Source: Acanthochlamys bracteata (Eukaryota; Streptophyta; Magnoliopsida; Pandanales; Velloziaceae). From it: a stretch of 64,000 bases of DNA. Both the position numbers and the translations under genes were made by a program. The notes under the pieces are model-generated. The model worked only from the letters and a program-made list of their open reading frames with translations. It was not told the DNA's origin and searched no databases. The stretch spans positions 4,658,463 to 4,722,462 of the forward strand of contig CM034134.1 in NCBI GenBank assembly GCA_019914995.1, read 5' to 3'. Below, piece by piece: positions 46,987 through 59,439 of this stretch (its first letter is position 1; every line of letters starts with the position of its first letter).

Positions 46987-47250
46987 ACCTCCCCCTTTTC
47001 GATGATGACAAAATATTTAGAGAAGTATTTGCTAGCGTAAAATAGAACAAGTTCATAGCTTAGCTTCATAGGTTGGCACAAAAATTTCTCCCCCTTACTT
47101 TATGCTGCATCCAACGATAACGATCAAATTCTCCTCCTTTCTATGTGTGATTTTCTTCCTCTATGTATGTGCTTTCACTGCATAATAATTCTCACAAAAA
47201 TTTATCCCCCTTTCTGTCATATCAAAAAGGTTTGGGATCTCGTCAAAAGC
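46987..47250 (-). other. Cluster of polypurine-tract-like motifs, Sirevirus type
   Basis: Three GGGGGA(G) tracts on the minus strand lie near 46987-47010 (with TTTTGTCATCATCGAAAA upstream), 47085-47097 and 47203-47230 (with CCTTTTTGATATGACAG). Multiple tracts with a nearby CATCATC..AAAAGGGGGA context upstream of the 3' LTR are a known Sirevirus trait. Confidence 0.6.
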
Positions 47251-47374
47251 AACATACACATGTACAAGGAAAGCTATCATTCACATATCCAACGTCTAAC
47301 GACATCCATAATACAAATTACAAACAATAATAGGTCGGTCCAAGATTAAGAGCACAACATCCATTCTTTTAATA

Positions 47375-48305
47375 TCAACAAAGTACATCAAGGTACGAAA
47401 CAAGTTGCTGCAAGCTAAGCCTAAATTGGGCAGCAGCACAAAATATAAAACAGAAATGCAACAACCACAAAACAGGAAACGAATACCATCCAAAGGGGGA
47501 GGTGTGGTTAGGATAAGGTAGGTTTAGGCTTTCTACATTCGGAAGTTCAAGTAGAACTGGTGAATGAGGGTTGGAGGATTTGCAAATCATCTTGGATCCT
47601 TTAGCCAATCCTTGAAAATTTTCATCCATCAACTTGCTAAACTGTTCAACCAAACCCTTAAGCTTTTCTTCATTCCTTTGGTCTAGCTCCTTTATCCTTG
47701 CACGTAATCCATTAAAAGTATCTTGAGCACTGTCCTCAAGAGTCCAAAGTCTCATCCATACTTTTGTTAGCTCATTCTTGAGGTCCTTCAAGTGATCAAA
47801 GGGTGCCCATACCATGTGAGGTGCTACAGCTGGTTGTCCACTTATTGTATATGCTGGCTAACTTGATGCTTGCTGTCCAGTAGGTATGTCATGCTGTCCA
47901 AGTGTCTCTGGTTGCTACTCTGATGCTGCTGGTGCCTCTTCTTGCACGTTCATAAAAATTCTCATCAATTTTCTCATCAGCTCCATATAGTTCCTTGATA
48001 AACTTCAAATCCAGGATAACTAAATTACTTTTCACTAAATCATTATATCTCTCCAAAGCCACACCCTTCTTGTGTCAAATTTTCGTAACGATGTGTGCAT
48101 ACGAGAAATGTTTGTTTCTACATTAAGCAACACTTGCAACATGTCAGTGATAGGCGTTCAATCAATCTCGAAAGTACATATGAGTAAAACTGGAAATGTC
48201 ATTCCGGCCGCCTCTCCTTGAAACCAAGGCATGGCTGATGATGCGTAGGAGCACAAGAGGTAACAAGGGCAAGTGTGCAGAAAACTGAATCTCTTCAAGT
48301 GTGAC
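47375..48305 (-). pseudogene. Sirevirus-type third ORF / plant transposon protein, C-terminal part
   Basis: From 48300 down, the minus strand reads VTLEEIQFSAHLPLLPLVLL (with breaks), LVSRRGGRNDIS and FTHMYF. These are typical of the plant transposon protein often found as the extra ORF downstream of Sirevirus pol. Then from 47815 comes MVWAPFDHLKDLKNELTKVW, followed by a charged heptad-like segment (LRARIKELDQRNEEKLKGLV), a probable coiled coil. Several stops are present. The protein continues beyond the 48309-50909 insertion. Confidence 0.55.
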
Positions 48306-48308
48306 ATA

Positions 48309-50909
48309 GGGCACGTTTGGATGTGCTTTTTTTCAGCTTTTGGTTGAAAAAAAGCACAAAATAGTAAAATCTATGTTTGACAATTACAGCTTTTCGTCAA
48401 AATAAGCTGCTTATTTGCTTTAGAAAGAAAAGCATCAAACACGATGCTTTTCAGAAAAGCAGCACAGGAGCTTCTTTTCTCAGGGACGTGAAAAGACAAT
48501 TCGCTCCTAAGTTCACAAAATTACACTATTATATATATCTCTTATCCTAGCCATTTCTCTGCGCTGAGCCATTCGCTCACCCATTCCTCTCTCTCTCCCT
48601 CCACTCTGCTCTCATCCTCCCCGCCGCGATTTCGCTCTTCTCTCCGCCGCGATTTCTTCCTCCCCGCGCAATTGTGTCTTCCCTGATGCCGATCCTCACT
48701 CCCTTCGGTCTTTCGCAGACTTCTGCCCCTCTTAGCCAAACATGCCCTAATTTGTTTTTTTTTTCTCAATCCTCATCGCGTTCGTGCTGGTTTGCCTGTG
48801 CTCGAGTTCGATCTCCTCTACACTTAGAACTCCAAATCCACTGCTGCTCCGCTGGCTCAGCTACTACTCTGCTTGCTACTTGACTGCTGCCGCTGCTCTA
48901 CTGCACTGTTGGTCGCATCCGATCGATCAATTCATTGCTCTACTGCACTGCGCACGGTGCTTCACTGGTATGCTTGGCTGCTACTTGCAGAAGCATTATT
49001 TACGTTACATGTATATTTTTTATTGTCCTAAGATTAGAAAGACAAACAATAGTTAGTTATTCCTAACAAATTACTGTTAGATCAAAAGATTCACCAGTAT
49101 ATAAACAAGAAATTCTTGGGGGAAAAAAGTTTCGAAAGATTCCTGCTTGCAAGCATGTGTTAGTGAGCTCTCTCTATTCTCTCTCTCTCTGTACAGAGTT
49201 TTTCTGAGGAGAGTTTCAGTCACTGTTGCTGAGAATGAAGGAGCTGTGTTGTGATCTCAAGGTTCACATCAATTGCGAACACACATTCTTCATCAACCAG
49301 GTAACGCACGCATTCCATGCAATCTCATCAATCTTTCAGGATTCTTTCAATCAAACTTCTACTCTATGAATTATATCAGTAGAACTCAATGGGTTAAATA
49401 TCAAAATCTAATCTTTCGCTCTCGATTTCTCCATTTTCGGCAAAAATTGTTGTGTTCATATTCAGGGATGTTTAGAAGATTGGTGAAGCAAGAGTTGAAG
49501 AAGAAGAAGACGACGAAAACTCAATTAAAAGATTCTGGATTGAATATTACAGATTTCCCAGGCGGAGCTAAAGCGTTTGAGCTCGCCCTGAAATTTTGTT
49601 ACGGCGGCAGCAGAATGAATATTAGTCCGGCTAACGTTGCACTGCTTCACAGCGCTGCAATCTTCTTGGAGATGAATGCAAATGTTTCAGCTTGCAATCT
49701 CTTCACTCAAGCTGAGACCTTTATGGATGGTCTGTTCTATTGGACATGGGAAGAAATCATCATCACTCTCCAATTGTGTGAACTTGTTCTCACCGTCGTT
49801 GATATCTCCGGCTTGCTTAACAAGCTTATCTCCACTCTTCTTGGAAAAATTTCAGCAAACTCAGATGTGCAGTTGAATTCTGCAACACCTTTTTCCATCA
49901 TCGTCGTCTTCTTCTTCATCACAGGATACGTTTGGATCCGGAATCAGATTCGATAAGAAGGCCGGAGATAACGAAGCATTGCTTCACTAGAGAATGGTGG
50001 TTTGATGATCTTGCTTCGCTTTCTCCGACAATTATTGAGAAAATCTTGAAGGCATTAGGAAACTACGGGGATTATAATAAGAACCTCGTTCTCACTAGGT
50101 TTTTGTTGCATTACCTCAAAACAGCTGCATAAAGGCAAGGGTCATTGAAGTACAAGTACAAGGTTAAGTTCAGCGGTCGATTGCTATCCTTTATCCATCT
50201 TAGGAAGTATCTATATCAACAGCTTTGGTCATTATTGGGATCTTTTAGTCTATAAAGACTGAATTATGATGCTTCAACCTCCTACTGATAAACTTACAAT
50301 GCCTCGGCTCTAATGATGTGGTGCAAGTGAAATAATGGGCTAAGTGGCCCTTAGAAACTTCTTTTTCTAGATGCCAGTTTTCTGTATGCAATGGAACTCT
50401 GATGCTTAAAATTTGCTTATCTTTATCTTTCCTTCTTTTGAATATTTTGAATTCAATATTACTTGCAAAATTTTGCTTCTCATTCTAACTTTTGTAGCTA
50501 AAATACTTCCTGTTGTTAATAAATATTAATATATATATTAATAGGTTAAAATATTAATATATAAAACATTAAATAACAGGTATTATAAAATATGTTATAA
50601 AAATCAAATTTCAAAAGATTAAATAATATATGAAAATAAATTAAAAAATTTTAAAATACATTATTTATTATATACCTAAAGATATTTCAGTTATTATATA
50701 TTTTATTCACTTATAAGTATAAGTTTAGCCAAACATATCTTTAATTTTCTTTTACGAAAAAACTATAAATAGTAAAATTTATCCAAACAAAATTTTAAAA
50801 AAAAACAACTTTCTAATCAAAAGTTCAACAGCCGCTTTTCTCAGCAAAAATATATAAACAGTAGCTTTCGCCTAAAAGCTCTAAATTTAAAACTTAACGA
50901 AACATACCC
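48309..50909. mobile_element. PIF-like element carrying an NPH3/BTB gene fragment
   Basis: The left end is GGGCACGTTTGGATGTGC and the complement of the right end is GGGTATGTTTCGTTAAG. ATA flanks both (48306-48308 and 50910-50912), a 3 bp duplication, although PIF targets are normally TWA. The GTTTGG-type termini and the AGCTTTTxxxGAAAAAAAGC-like subterminal sequence are shared with 52800-52916 and with 55635-58668. It splits the Sirevirus-type ORF. It encodes no transposase. Confidence 0.65.
49235..50132 (+). pseudogene. Captured NPH3-family BTB/POZ protein fragment
   Basis: Exon 1 (49235-49300) reads MKELCCDLKVHINCEHTFFI followed by NQ and a GT donor. Exon 2 (from about 49441) reads KLLCSYSGMFRRLVKQE, then LNITDFPGGAKAFELALKFC, ISPANVALLHSAAIFLEMNA, NLFTQAETFMDGLFYWTWEE and LNKLISTLLGKISANSDVQL. 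These are the BTB domain and the linker to NPH3 of plant NPH3/RPT2-family proteins, which act as adaptors of CUL3 ubiquitin ligases in light and auxin signalling. One frameshift lies in the T5 run near 49890 and another near 49986 after an in-frame TAG. The frame resumes as EWWFDDLASLSPTIIEKILK, then NLVLTRFLLHYLKTAA and stop. The NPH3 domain is cut after its first motif. The exon 2 acceptor has no AG. Confidence 0.85.
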
Positions 50910-50912
50910 ATA

Positions 50913-51114
50913 ATCCGTGTCAAGTGCCCACTTGCCACTAGACCATCACTAAATCCACATAGTAGTGCCCACCTGCCACTAGACCATCACTAATCCACAT
51001 AGTAGGGCACCCTCAAGAGCAAAGACAAGTTTCTCAAGTTGATGTTCATCTCTATGCCATAAACCATGGTGGAGAAACCGGAGAAGGTGTCGGGTTGGAG
51101 ATTTTCATGAATAG
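50913..51114 (-). pseudogene. Sirevirus-type third ORF, upstream remnant, with 41 bp tandem duplication
   Basis: The minus strand reads FSTMVYGIEMNINLRNLSLL followed by RVPYY, similar to the conserved F-x-x-x-V-Y-G-I-E..L-x-x-x-L-x-V-P block of plant transposon proteins. The segment between 50923 and 51003 is a 41 bp direct duplication (AGTGCCCACYTGCCACTAGA starts at 50923 and 50964). It joins the part at 48305 across the insertion. Confidence 0.45.
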
Positions 51115-52916
51115 AAAGTGCACATGCATTGAAATCTTTATTTGAAAATGATAGAAAGTGTACATTAAATGACCATATAATACAAGTGAACAGTATGTAT
51201 ATATGAATATAAATTTTGAAAATATGTAATTAACTTACAGATTTAGTTATGATGATACTTGAATCATCAATCAGTTGTACAATGATAATACATTAATTTT
51301 CTGTAGATAACCTGCTTAGAAAAAACATCCAAAACATTCTCATAGTAAACACCTAACTGGCCACTGCATCAAGGCCCTCCAGTTAACCAGCCAACTGGGT
51401 CCTTCTTGCTGTGTCTTGTTTGGAAGAAGAGGTCGAACATCCTATAAAGGCAATCACTCATAATCAGCAATAAACTTCACCTTGCTACAAAATTAATCTG
51501 TTTGTAATAAAAATCAGGGAAAGATCTAAGACGATATTCCATCATCCTGTGTTTCATCGGTACTTCCTAGACTACTTCCCTAACAAAAGAACTCAAAACC
51601 ATGTACCTAAATGGCCAGATAGACTAACCCATGTAGCACTAATATTTAATATTGATTTTCATTGTAATACACTTCAAATCCGATCTACACTCAACCGTAC
51701 AGCTCCGTATGATGATAGATTTATATGAATATCACAAATTACAACAAACTGAGGTAACAAATGCCAACAGCATCCTTGTTGGTTTTGTGGGGGACAGCTT
51801 ATCAATCGCCAAAATGCCTTGTCATGTTACTAGCTTATAGATTCATGTAAAAACAACCAAAAGCTCCCCCCATAATAATATATAAATTGCAAAACCAACA
51901 TCTCCTCCTACTAGAGAAAACATCACAAAACATTATATAGAAGAAAATCTATATATGAAACAGAGAACAAACAGAAGAAAATCAACCGCACATATAATTT
52001 GTCACTCTCACGAAAGAAAAATGTGCCTAACTGTAACTATGAAAACTATAATGGTAGTAAAAATTCATTTCATCAAACTAAGAAACTATCAATATAATTT
52101 TACTGATAAACAAAATAGGTCAAGAACAAATTACCCATAAATAGTTCTCCAGAAAATCTTAGCAGGAGACTGAAAATGGATCGGTCTATGCAACGGTTTG
52201 GTGCTCATTCGATTGTGGTGAAATCTTAGAAACATCATCTTCTGTCTAACGAGTCCAAAACACAAAGTCTGCCAAAATAAATTCAGTAAACTTTGAAACC
52301 AAACTTTCAGTAAACTTTGAAAATACAAAGTCAGCAAAAATAAACTAATTAACACAAAATCAATAACAAATCAACTAAAAATTAAATAAAAAACAAACCT
52401 CCAAAGCAAGGTACTCAAGAACAGCGGCAAGATAAATTGAAGCACCTCTACTACTAGGTACTGCAGCCTTGCTTTTAGAAGATCTTGACACTGGTTTAAA
52501 GGCAATTGTCATCTTCGTATGGCCACTCTTCAATACCGCCGTCGTCAAAATCGAAACCCTAGATTGAATCAAATTCGAACGAAAAATTACAAGGCATATG
52601 GAATTGGTCAGAGGTAGATAGAAGGAAGCCCGACGAATAAATAGCTAGGTACGATCGGCGCTGAGGACGGAGAGATCGAACAAAAAATTGAGGGGGGTGG
52701 GTGTGGAGTGGCTGCAAACGAAAACCCTCAGGAAAGGGGGAGCAGAGAAATGAGAGATAAGGCAGTAGGTATAGTGTCCGAACAAAAAGCTGCGTGCGTT
52801 TTTTATTTTTAAAGCATCCAATCGACGCTTTTTCATTTCCACTGTTCAAAGGCACCTTTACTATTATGTACTTTTTTTTGAGGTAAAAGCTCAAAGAAAG
52901 CAATGTCAAACACCCC
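51115..52916. mobile_element. Probable mobile element with captured H2A fragment (left end unclear)
   Basis: The complement of the right end, GGGGTGTTTGACATTGC with a following GAGCTTTTACCTC and GCGTCGATTGGATGC, resembles the termini of the 48309 element. No matching left end or TSD was found, so the extent is approximate. Besides the H2A piece, a minus-strand stretch near 51310-51450 (MFDLFFQTRHSKKDPVGWL) is open but unrecognised. Confidence 0.4.
52401..52530 (-). pseudogene. Captured histone H2A gene fragment
   Basis: The minus-strand frame reads MTIAFKPVSRSSKSKAAVPS, then SRGASIYLAAVLEYLALEV. Canonical plant H2A has (K)SVSRSSKAGLQFPVGRI near its start and GAPVYLAAVLEYLAAEV in helix 2, so both flanks are present while about 25 residues between (loop 1 and part of helix 1) are deleted. 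It ends at a possible GT donor (GAGGTTTGT). The upstream ATG frame starts at 52572. It is too incomplete to fold as a histone. Confidence 0.75.
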
Positions 52917-53719
52917 GATAGTCTTATTAGATATATCCTTATTAAGTCTAATTATGGAACTTCTCTAATTTTTAGTAAGGTTTATATTCTATATATATAT
53001 ATATAGATTGTATTAGAAGAGTTTGAAGTGATAATATTGAAATAGGCTTTTCATCATGGTACCTAAGAAAAAATCATGAATTTGTTCAAAGTCGTCAAGG
53101 AAATAACGATTGCGACGATTAGATTCTGATCATATCTATTCACTTTTTTAGTGAATAAATAGTTGCTCAGGTCAGAAACTTCGATAACATTGACCCGATC
53201 ATATCCGGTGGCTGGATTTGAAATCTACTACAGAAAAACTTTTGCGTACTCTGCCGTTACCTCCTAGGTTTTCTATTGCAGCCGCTACTACCACCTAAAT
53301 TTTCGGTTGCTGCTGGCAGCATCTGCCGTTGCCATCTCCACCTCTACCATCATCATTTCATCATCTTATCGCCTGCCCCATTGCTAGGTCCATTGTCATC
53401 TCGCTGCTGGTTTGATTTAATTTGACTCCCTCGTTCTCATTGTCGCCGCCACCGACTCCATCATTTGATCATATCTATTGAGAGATTGACTTTGCCATCG
53501 CTTTTGTCGTGCTAGATCTACCTAACTTGTCAGCTCGGCCGATCAACAACTAGAAGCAAACCAGCCAATCTAAGAGAGTTGGCCTAGCCAGTCCGACTCC
53601 AACAGGTCTAGTTGAACCGACTCGACCAAACCGATCCAACATATATGACCCGACAGACTCAGCCCAAGCCTGCCCAATATACCCAAACCCACCCCGCTTG
53701 CCTAGGCAGAAAAAGAAAA
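52917..53719. other. Spacer or copia leader region
   Basis: AT-rich up to 53190, then CT-rich with CCGCC/CACC runs (53260-53720). By position it could be the LTR-leader-gag start of the copia remnant that follows, but no LTR end or primer site is recognisable. Confidence 0.4.
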
Positions 53720-55631
53720 TATATTGTTGATGTCATTTGAAGGTTCAACAATAATAAAGATATATAGTCATTGTGGTAAGATTGACCATAATCTTAGTTT
53801 GTGCTTCAATTTATTTGAATATCTTGATTGGTGAGAGAAGCTAAAGTTGAAACTAAGCTCTATACAAAAGCACATTTAACTTTAGGTAATCAAAACTGTA
53901 CTCTAAATGCTTGTTCAGATTCGAAAATAACACGATAAAGTTTAGATTCTGGAGCTACAAACCATATGACATTTTATCCAAAGAATATTCACACTGCAAC
54001 AACTTTAATTAGACATAATGTGACATATGTCAGTGGAGACACTTATTCAATAATAGGTGTAGGATAGGTGCTGACACCAATTGTATGTTTACATGATTGC
54101 TTGCTTTTTTCATCATTATGAAGTAACTTGTTACCCATTGTACAAACCACTAAATAATTGAATTGCATTATTGTATTTTAACCACATTTTTTGTTAAGAT
54201 ATTCAAACATAGAAGACTATTGGGCGTGGGACTAAGAGAGAAGGCATACATAATGATGTCAATTCCGAAAGAATTCATAGTGTTTTGGATTTGAAACTGA
54301 AAAGAAAATAACGTTTTGCTTTGGCATCAACAATTATGTCATATTTCTTTTAGCTATTTATGTCATTTACTATTGTTTCAATTTTTGAACTTAAAAGAGT
54401 CTAAATTTCAGTGTGAAGCTTGCATTCTTGCTAAGATCACCAAGTGCTTTTTATGTTGGGAAGAAATGAACAGCTCCATTTGAAATGTTATATTCGGATG
54501 TCTAGGGCCATTCTCTTGTTATGATACTCACTAGCATTAGATGACTTCTTGACGTTTGTGGATAATTGTATTGGTACGACATGGTTATATGTTATGAGGA
54601 CTAAGAGTGAAATCCCAAATTTTATTAGGTTTGATAAGATGGTGCAGATTCAGTTGTTCTTCCTATTTGACTATTACACTCTGATGATGGAGAAGAATAC
54701 ATTAACACATTGTTTGCAAATTATCTTTAAGAATAAGATATTATTGATAAAACTAATTGTCCTAAACACCTGAACAAAATGATATGGTTGAATGAAAGAA
54801 TCGATATAGTTTAGAGACTACTAATGCTTTATTGGTTGGGTTTAATGTTCTAAAATATTATTGAAAGAAGTTGTTCAATTTGCAATATATGTGATTAATC
54901 GCATGCCATCTAAGCTTTTAACTTTAAAACTCCTCCGGAAGTCTTATCTATATATGTTATTATACCTTATATTCTCTCACTTTCATCTCGGATTTTTGGA
55001 TATATTATGTTAATACATATGTATATAAAAAATTAGATCCATGGCTTTGTAATGTGTATTTTTTGGTTATGATCCTTATTAGAAATGTTACTGTTACCAT
55101 CTTGCATTTCATCGTACTTTTTTTACTATAAGCATGACATTTCTTGAATCAAAAATATACATTAAAAGTCTTGAATCCCATTTCATCTTCGTGAGAAAAT
55201 AGAGGTTATTGAAGATCTGAATTGGTTTACTATTGAATTTGATGAAAACTTAACATACTCTCAAGATAGCCAGAAACAATCTCACAATGAAGACACTTAG
55301 AGACATTCCAAAATCTATGAGTTAGTTTGGGAGGAGATCGGTGCTACTAAACAAATGCCAAAGAAATAGAACACGTAAAAGAATTGATAATGTGGAAGAA
55401 AGTTCCTCTCTTTTACCCTACATACCCACTTAAACTTCTGAAGATATTTATGAAGTAAGTTCTGAAACTCACAACAATATTTTAAATAATTCTTATACTT
55501 TGAATAGTGGTTACCAGTTGCCACATAAAGGATATTATAGAAAACCTCTAAAGAGATATTTACTATAAAAAAAAAACTTCCAGATATCTTATTACTAAGC
55601 ATATGTCTTTTCATAGACTGTCACTGTGATA
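53720..55631 (+). pseudogene. Ty1/copia gag-pol remnant (knuckle to integrase)
   Basis: Read in three frames with many stops: a zinc knuckle KIYSHCGKIDHNLSLCFNLF (53755), a protease-like FWSYKPYDILSKEYS stretch matching the usual SGATNHMT..P region (53950), the pre-integrase LWHQQLCHISFSYLCHL (54325), CEACILAKITKCF (54415), VWGPFSCY-like GCLGPFSCYDTH (54500), the integrase tail NRYSLETTNALLVGFNV (54800) and KRYLL near 55550. Order and motifs fit Ty1/copia pol. Reverse transcriptase is not seen; the reading ends at the insertion of the 55635 element. Confidence 0.75.
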
Positions 55632-55634
55632 TAA

Positions 55635-58600
55635 GGTCCTATTTGGTTGTGACTTTTTTAGACTTTAAGCTCAACGAAAGCATATTATAGTGAAGTCGTT
55701 TGAATACGCCTGCTTAGGACTTATTTGAACATGCTGAAAATTTTGAACTTTTAAAATAAAGTGCTTTATAATGCTTTTAGCAGCTATGAAGTTTTTACTT
55801 AAAAAATAGCTTTATGCTGAAAAGCGTTTGGATAAATTTTTACTGTATTGCGATGTTTGATACTTAAAGCTGAAGTAGGTGTTTGGCTAAGCTTATATTT
55901 ATTTCTAAAGAAGATATCTAATAATTGGAATGGCCTTACATATACAATAATTGATATATTATAGATTTCAAAATTCTTTTTCTTATATTATTGTAGTTTT
56001 AAATTTTTAATTTCTTATAGCATAATAAATTTAGTATTTTATTTATTAATATTTATAAATTTAGTAGTAAATATATTATTATTATGAATTATAATTAATA
56101 TTGAATAATTATTTAAACATTTTTATTAATATTTTGATGTTTATATATAATAATTAAATTTATAATTTGTGAGGAATGGATACATATATATTGTTTCTAA
56201 AATTATACAATCTTACATTAACAAATTTCAAACAACATTTCCAAAAAGTCATGGTACATCATCGATACTAGTAGTAGTAGTGGATAAAACATCAAAAAAC
56301 AAAATGAACATCAGGAATTTTAGGAGGATTAAGATTGTTGAGTGTGTGGTAAGCTGGCTGCCAAGTGGGAAAAGATTGTCGTCTTTTTCTTTACCAATCT
56401 TTTGTAACAAACATACCTTATACATAAAAAAGTTATGAAAAATTATCACTAATGATTGACTCATTTTCAATTTTTCTGCAGCTTGCTATTACCCTCCTAT
56501 GAGGTTAAAGAACAAATCAAACATAAAGGTATACATAGATATAAATACACTATACGTGAGCTTATTCCATACATTAATTATTTAAACAACTTTAGTACTG
56601 AATAAGAGATTACTATTGATAATTTATATCTTAATATTTACATTGACAGATCAAGTTACATTATTAACAAATATTTTCACAAATATTTGATGATGAACTG
56701 CAGCAAGAAAGCACCAATCAACCCCCTAACTACGATAGGTTCCTGACAACATAAGCATCGAGTCACCCAAAGTTGCTCAGCTTCTCCACTGATGGAATTC
56801 CCATCCACATGTCTAGTATAAAGTTCCTGAAAAGAGCACACTAATCATAAGTATAGTTCATAATCAATCTCAAAACTCACAAGAGATTTTCACATATAAA
56901 CATAAGCTACCCAGTAAGCAACATCCCAATGGGTGTCAATAAGCCATGGCATACATCATCATTAAATCATCATACATACATCATATGCTTAATAGTATAA
57001 AACTCGTCAACTCAATTGAAATTTGAATTCCACAAAATTCAATTTATACAAAACTAAGGTCTATATTTCTTATAGATTTGAAATAGTATAAAACTCATCA
57101 ATTCAATTTATTGAAATTTGAATTGTGATAATAGGATTCAATTTCTCAGAAATTAGAAAAGTAGGAAACAAATTAAACAATACAAGCAGTTACAATTTGC
57201 AAAGCAGCTAAACTTCCAGAAATAAGTTCATCCTACAAAAATAGTAATACTTACTGAGTGTGGTGACATTTCAGTTAGGAAAGTCATCTTTAAATAGCAA
57301 AACCATGCTATAAGCAAATGAGCTACTACAAGCTGAATGACACAATAGTTATCAAATCTAAAGCACAACCAGCCAAATGAATTGTTACTAGTTTATCTAG
57401 TGCAAAAGCACCTATAGAGGTAAATAATTCCCCTATTATGTCTATTCTTATGCCTCAATATGACGGCCTAATCAAATTCCTTAATACGTCACAGTACCCT
57501 AACATATTTACAACAGTAGCAACAAAAACATAAACTGAAGCAATAAGGACACTGTAGATTTTTAAGAAATCGATAGTGAATAATAAGAAATAATAGCATT
57601 ACCAGTAGAAATTATTCAACAAAAACACCACCAACAAAATCAGCAAAACAGTAAACATGAAGGAATTTCTTTGTCTAATATAACAATAATGATGAATAGC
57701 AATAGCATAACAAGCATCACTTCCATTAACATTGACGATTTCATTAGGAATGAATGGGACAATTGGGAATTTGAATACTTATGATTGGGAAATTGAGCGG
57801 TACGTGACGAGTTATCTTCTCTTCCTCAAGCGTCATACAAACAACCGAGCTACTACTGATGTTGCCAACTCTCCACCTCAACCGTTTCATGTGCAGCAAA
57901 CCCGAAAGCTACCACCAACTCTCAAGCAAACAGCTCCAGTGGCAGCGTTGGAGGAATTTGAACGTCGTTCAACAACAACAATCGGATGGAAAGCTGAGAT
58001 GCAACACGGCAGCGCTGCAGAAGCAAGCATCTCCTTGGTTTCCTCTGAATCACTGCAATAATAGAAATAGATTTATTAGACTAAAAGCAAAACAAAAGAT
58101 TGAAATGAATTTGATTCAATCTCTAGTTTAGAATTTTAGGATTATTTTTTCTTGGGGTTCTCCTAGTGGTGAGAGGTAGATAGGCGCTATATTGATGACT
58201 AGTCAGCAACTAGTTCAGACCTTCTAAACAAAGTCCGAGTTGACAAAATCGCACTAATAAGAGTTCGATCGATTTAGGGTTTGCGGTTGACGCACTGATA
58301 AGCTAGATTTTACCAAATTGACGGTAGTAAGATGAACAACATTGAATGAAGGATGCCGGAGGAAAGAAAAATGATAGGATCAGCACTAGAATGGAGAGAA
58401 CATCATTTCTAGAGAAAGGAGCGAAATCGCAAGAGCAAAGCGAACGGGTGAATCAACAAAGAAATGAGAGAAATATGAAGAAATAGATTCGGTTGGGAAT
58501 ATATATTTTGAAATTTTGCTAAATTACCTTGGGCAAAATGGACATAGTATAGACCCAGTCAAAAAAACCCCATGCAGCTTTTCTTGAAAAAACTCCGATT

Positions 58601-58668
58601 ATAAACTTTTTATTTCTACTTTTCAAAGCTGCTTCACTGTTTTTTTTGTGCTTCAGCCAAACAGGGCC
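55635..58668. mobile_element. Non-autonomous PIF/Harbinger-like element (3.03 kb), TSD TAA
   Basis: The left end is GGTCCTATTTGGTTGTGAC and the complement of the right end is GGCCCTGTTTGGCTGAAGC. TAA flanks both (55632-55634 and 58669-58671). Subterminal sequence is rich in AGCTTTT/AAAAGC motifs like the 48309 element. Open frames at 56169-56438 and 57732-58061 show no domain. A minus-strand exon-like stretch bounded by TTTTCAG lies at about 56720-56830 (ELYTRHVDGNSISGEAEQLW) and is unrecognised. Confidence 0.7.
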
Positions 58669-58671
58669 TAA

Positions 58672-59349
58672 AATACTTAATTCATATTGACTCATTCCAA
58701 CATTTTATTTCTTATAGATTGCTAATGGTCATGATCAAGAATGAAGGGGCTTTCTAGGATGTTTCAGTCATCTGCAACGTCTAAGCACAAGAATGACGTT
58801 GTTATGTTTTTGGAATTCATAGCTGAAAAATGTCTTTTTTGTTTCAGTACTTTTATTCACCTTCGAGGTTGACGTCTGATGAATATGACTGGTTTGTACA
58901 GGATAAAAGAGTAACAACCTAGGTGTACTTCAAATACAAACTTGAATTTCTCCTGATTTCTTTCTGTTACTTGTCCTTTTGTCACAGACTTATGGATAAA
59001 CGTGTAGATATTTTTATGCTTGTGATTCATATTTTGGCTCCTTTTCCCTTTGGTCTTATTAGCTCTTTTGTGTAATTTCTCCTCATTAGGTTAATGTTGA
59101 AGTATGTTTATCAAAAAAATTGTAGCTAGTTCCAGGCTCGGATAAAGGATTGCTGTAAGTTAACAATTAGCCTAAACTTTATCAATTCTAATAATATAAA
59201 TCCTTTTTTAACCTGTGTTTTATCGAAGAAACTATTATAGGAAAACCAAAACTATGTACATTGATGGATTTGCTAGCTTACCTTATGTCTGTATCAATTG
59301 ACATCTTAGGGGTCCTTTGAGATTGATTAAAATGAAAAACTTTCGTAAA
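58672..59349. other. Unassigned spacer
   Basis: No domain or repeat end seen. It may continue the copia remnant, but no RT motif could be read. Confidence 0.4.
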
Positions 59350-59439
59350 ATGTTTCTGTGTTGCACGCACATCAGCACACATCGCACTGTGGACCGTCGG
59401 ATCTTGATTCGACCGTCTAGATTTACTCGCTCATTTTAG

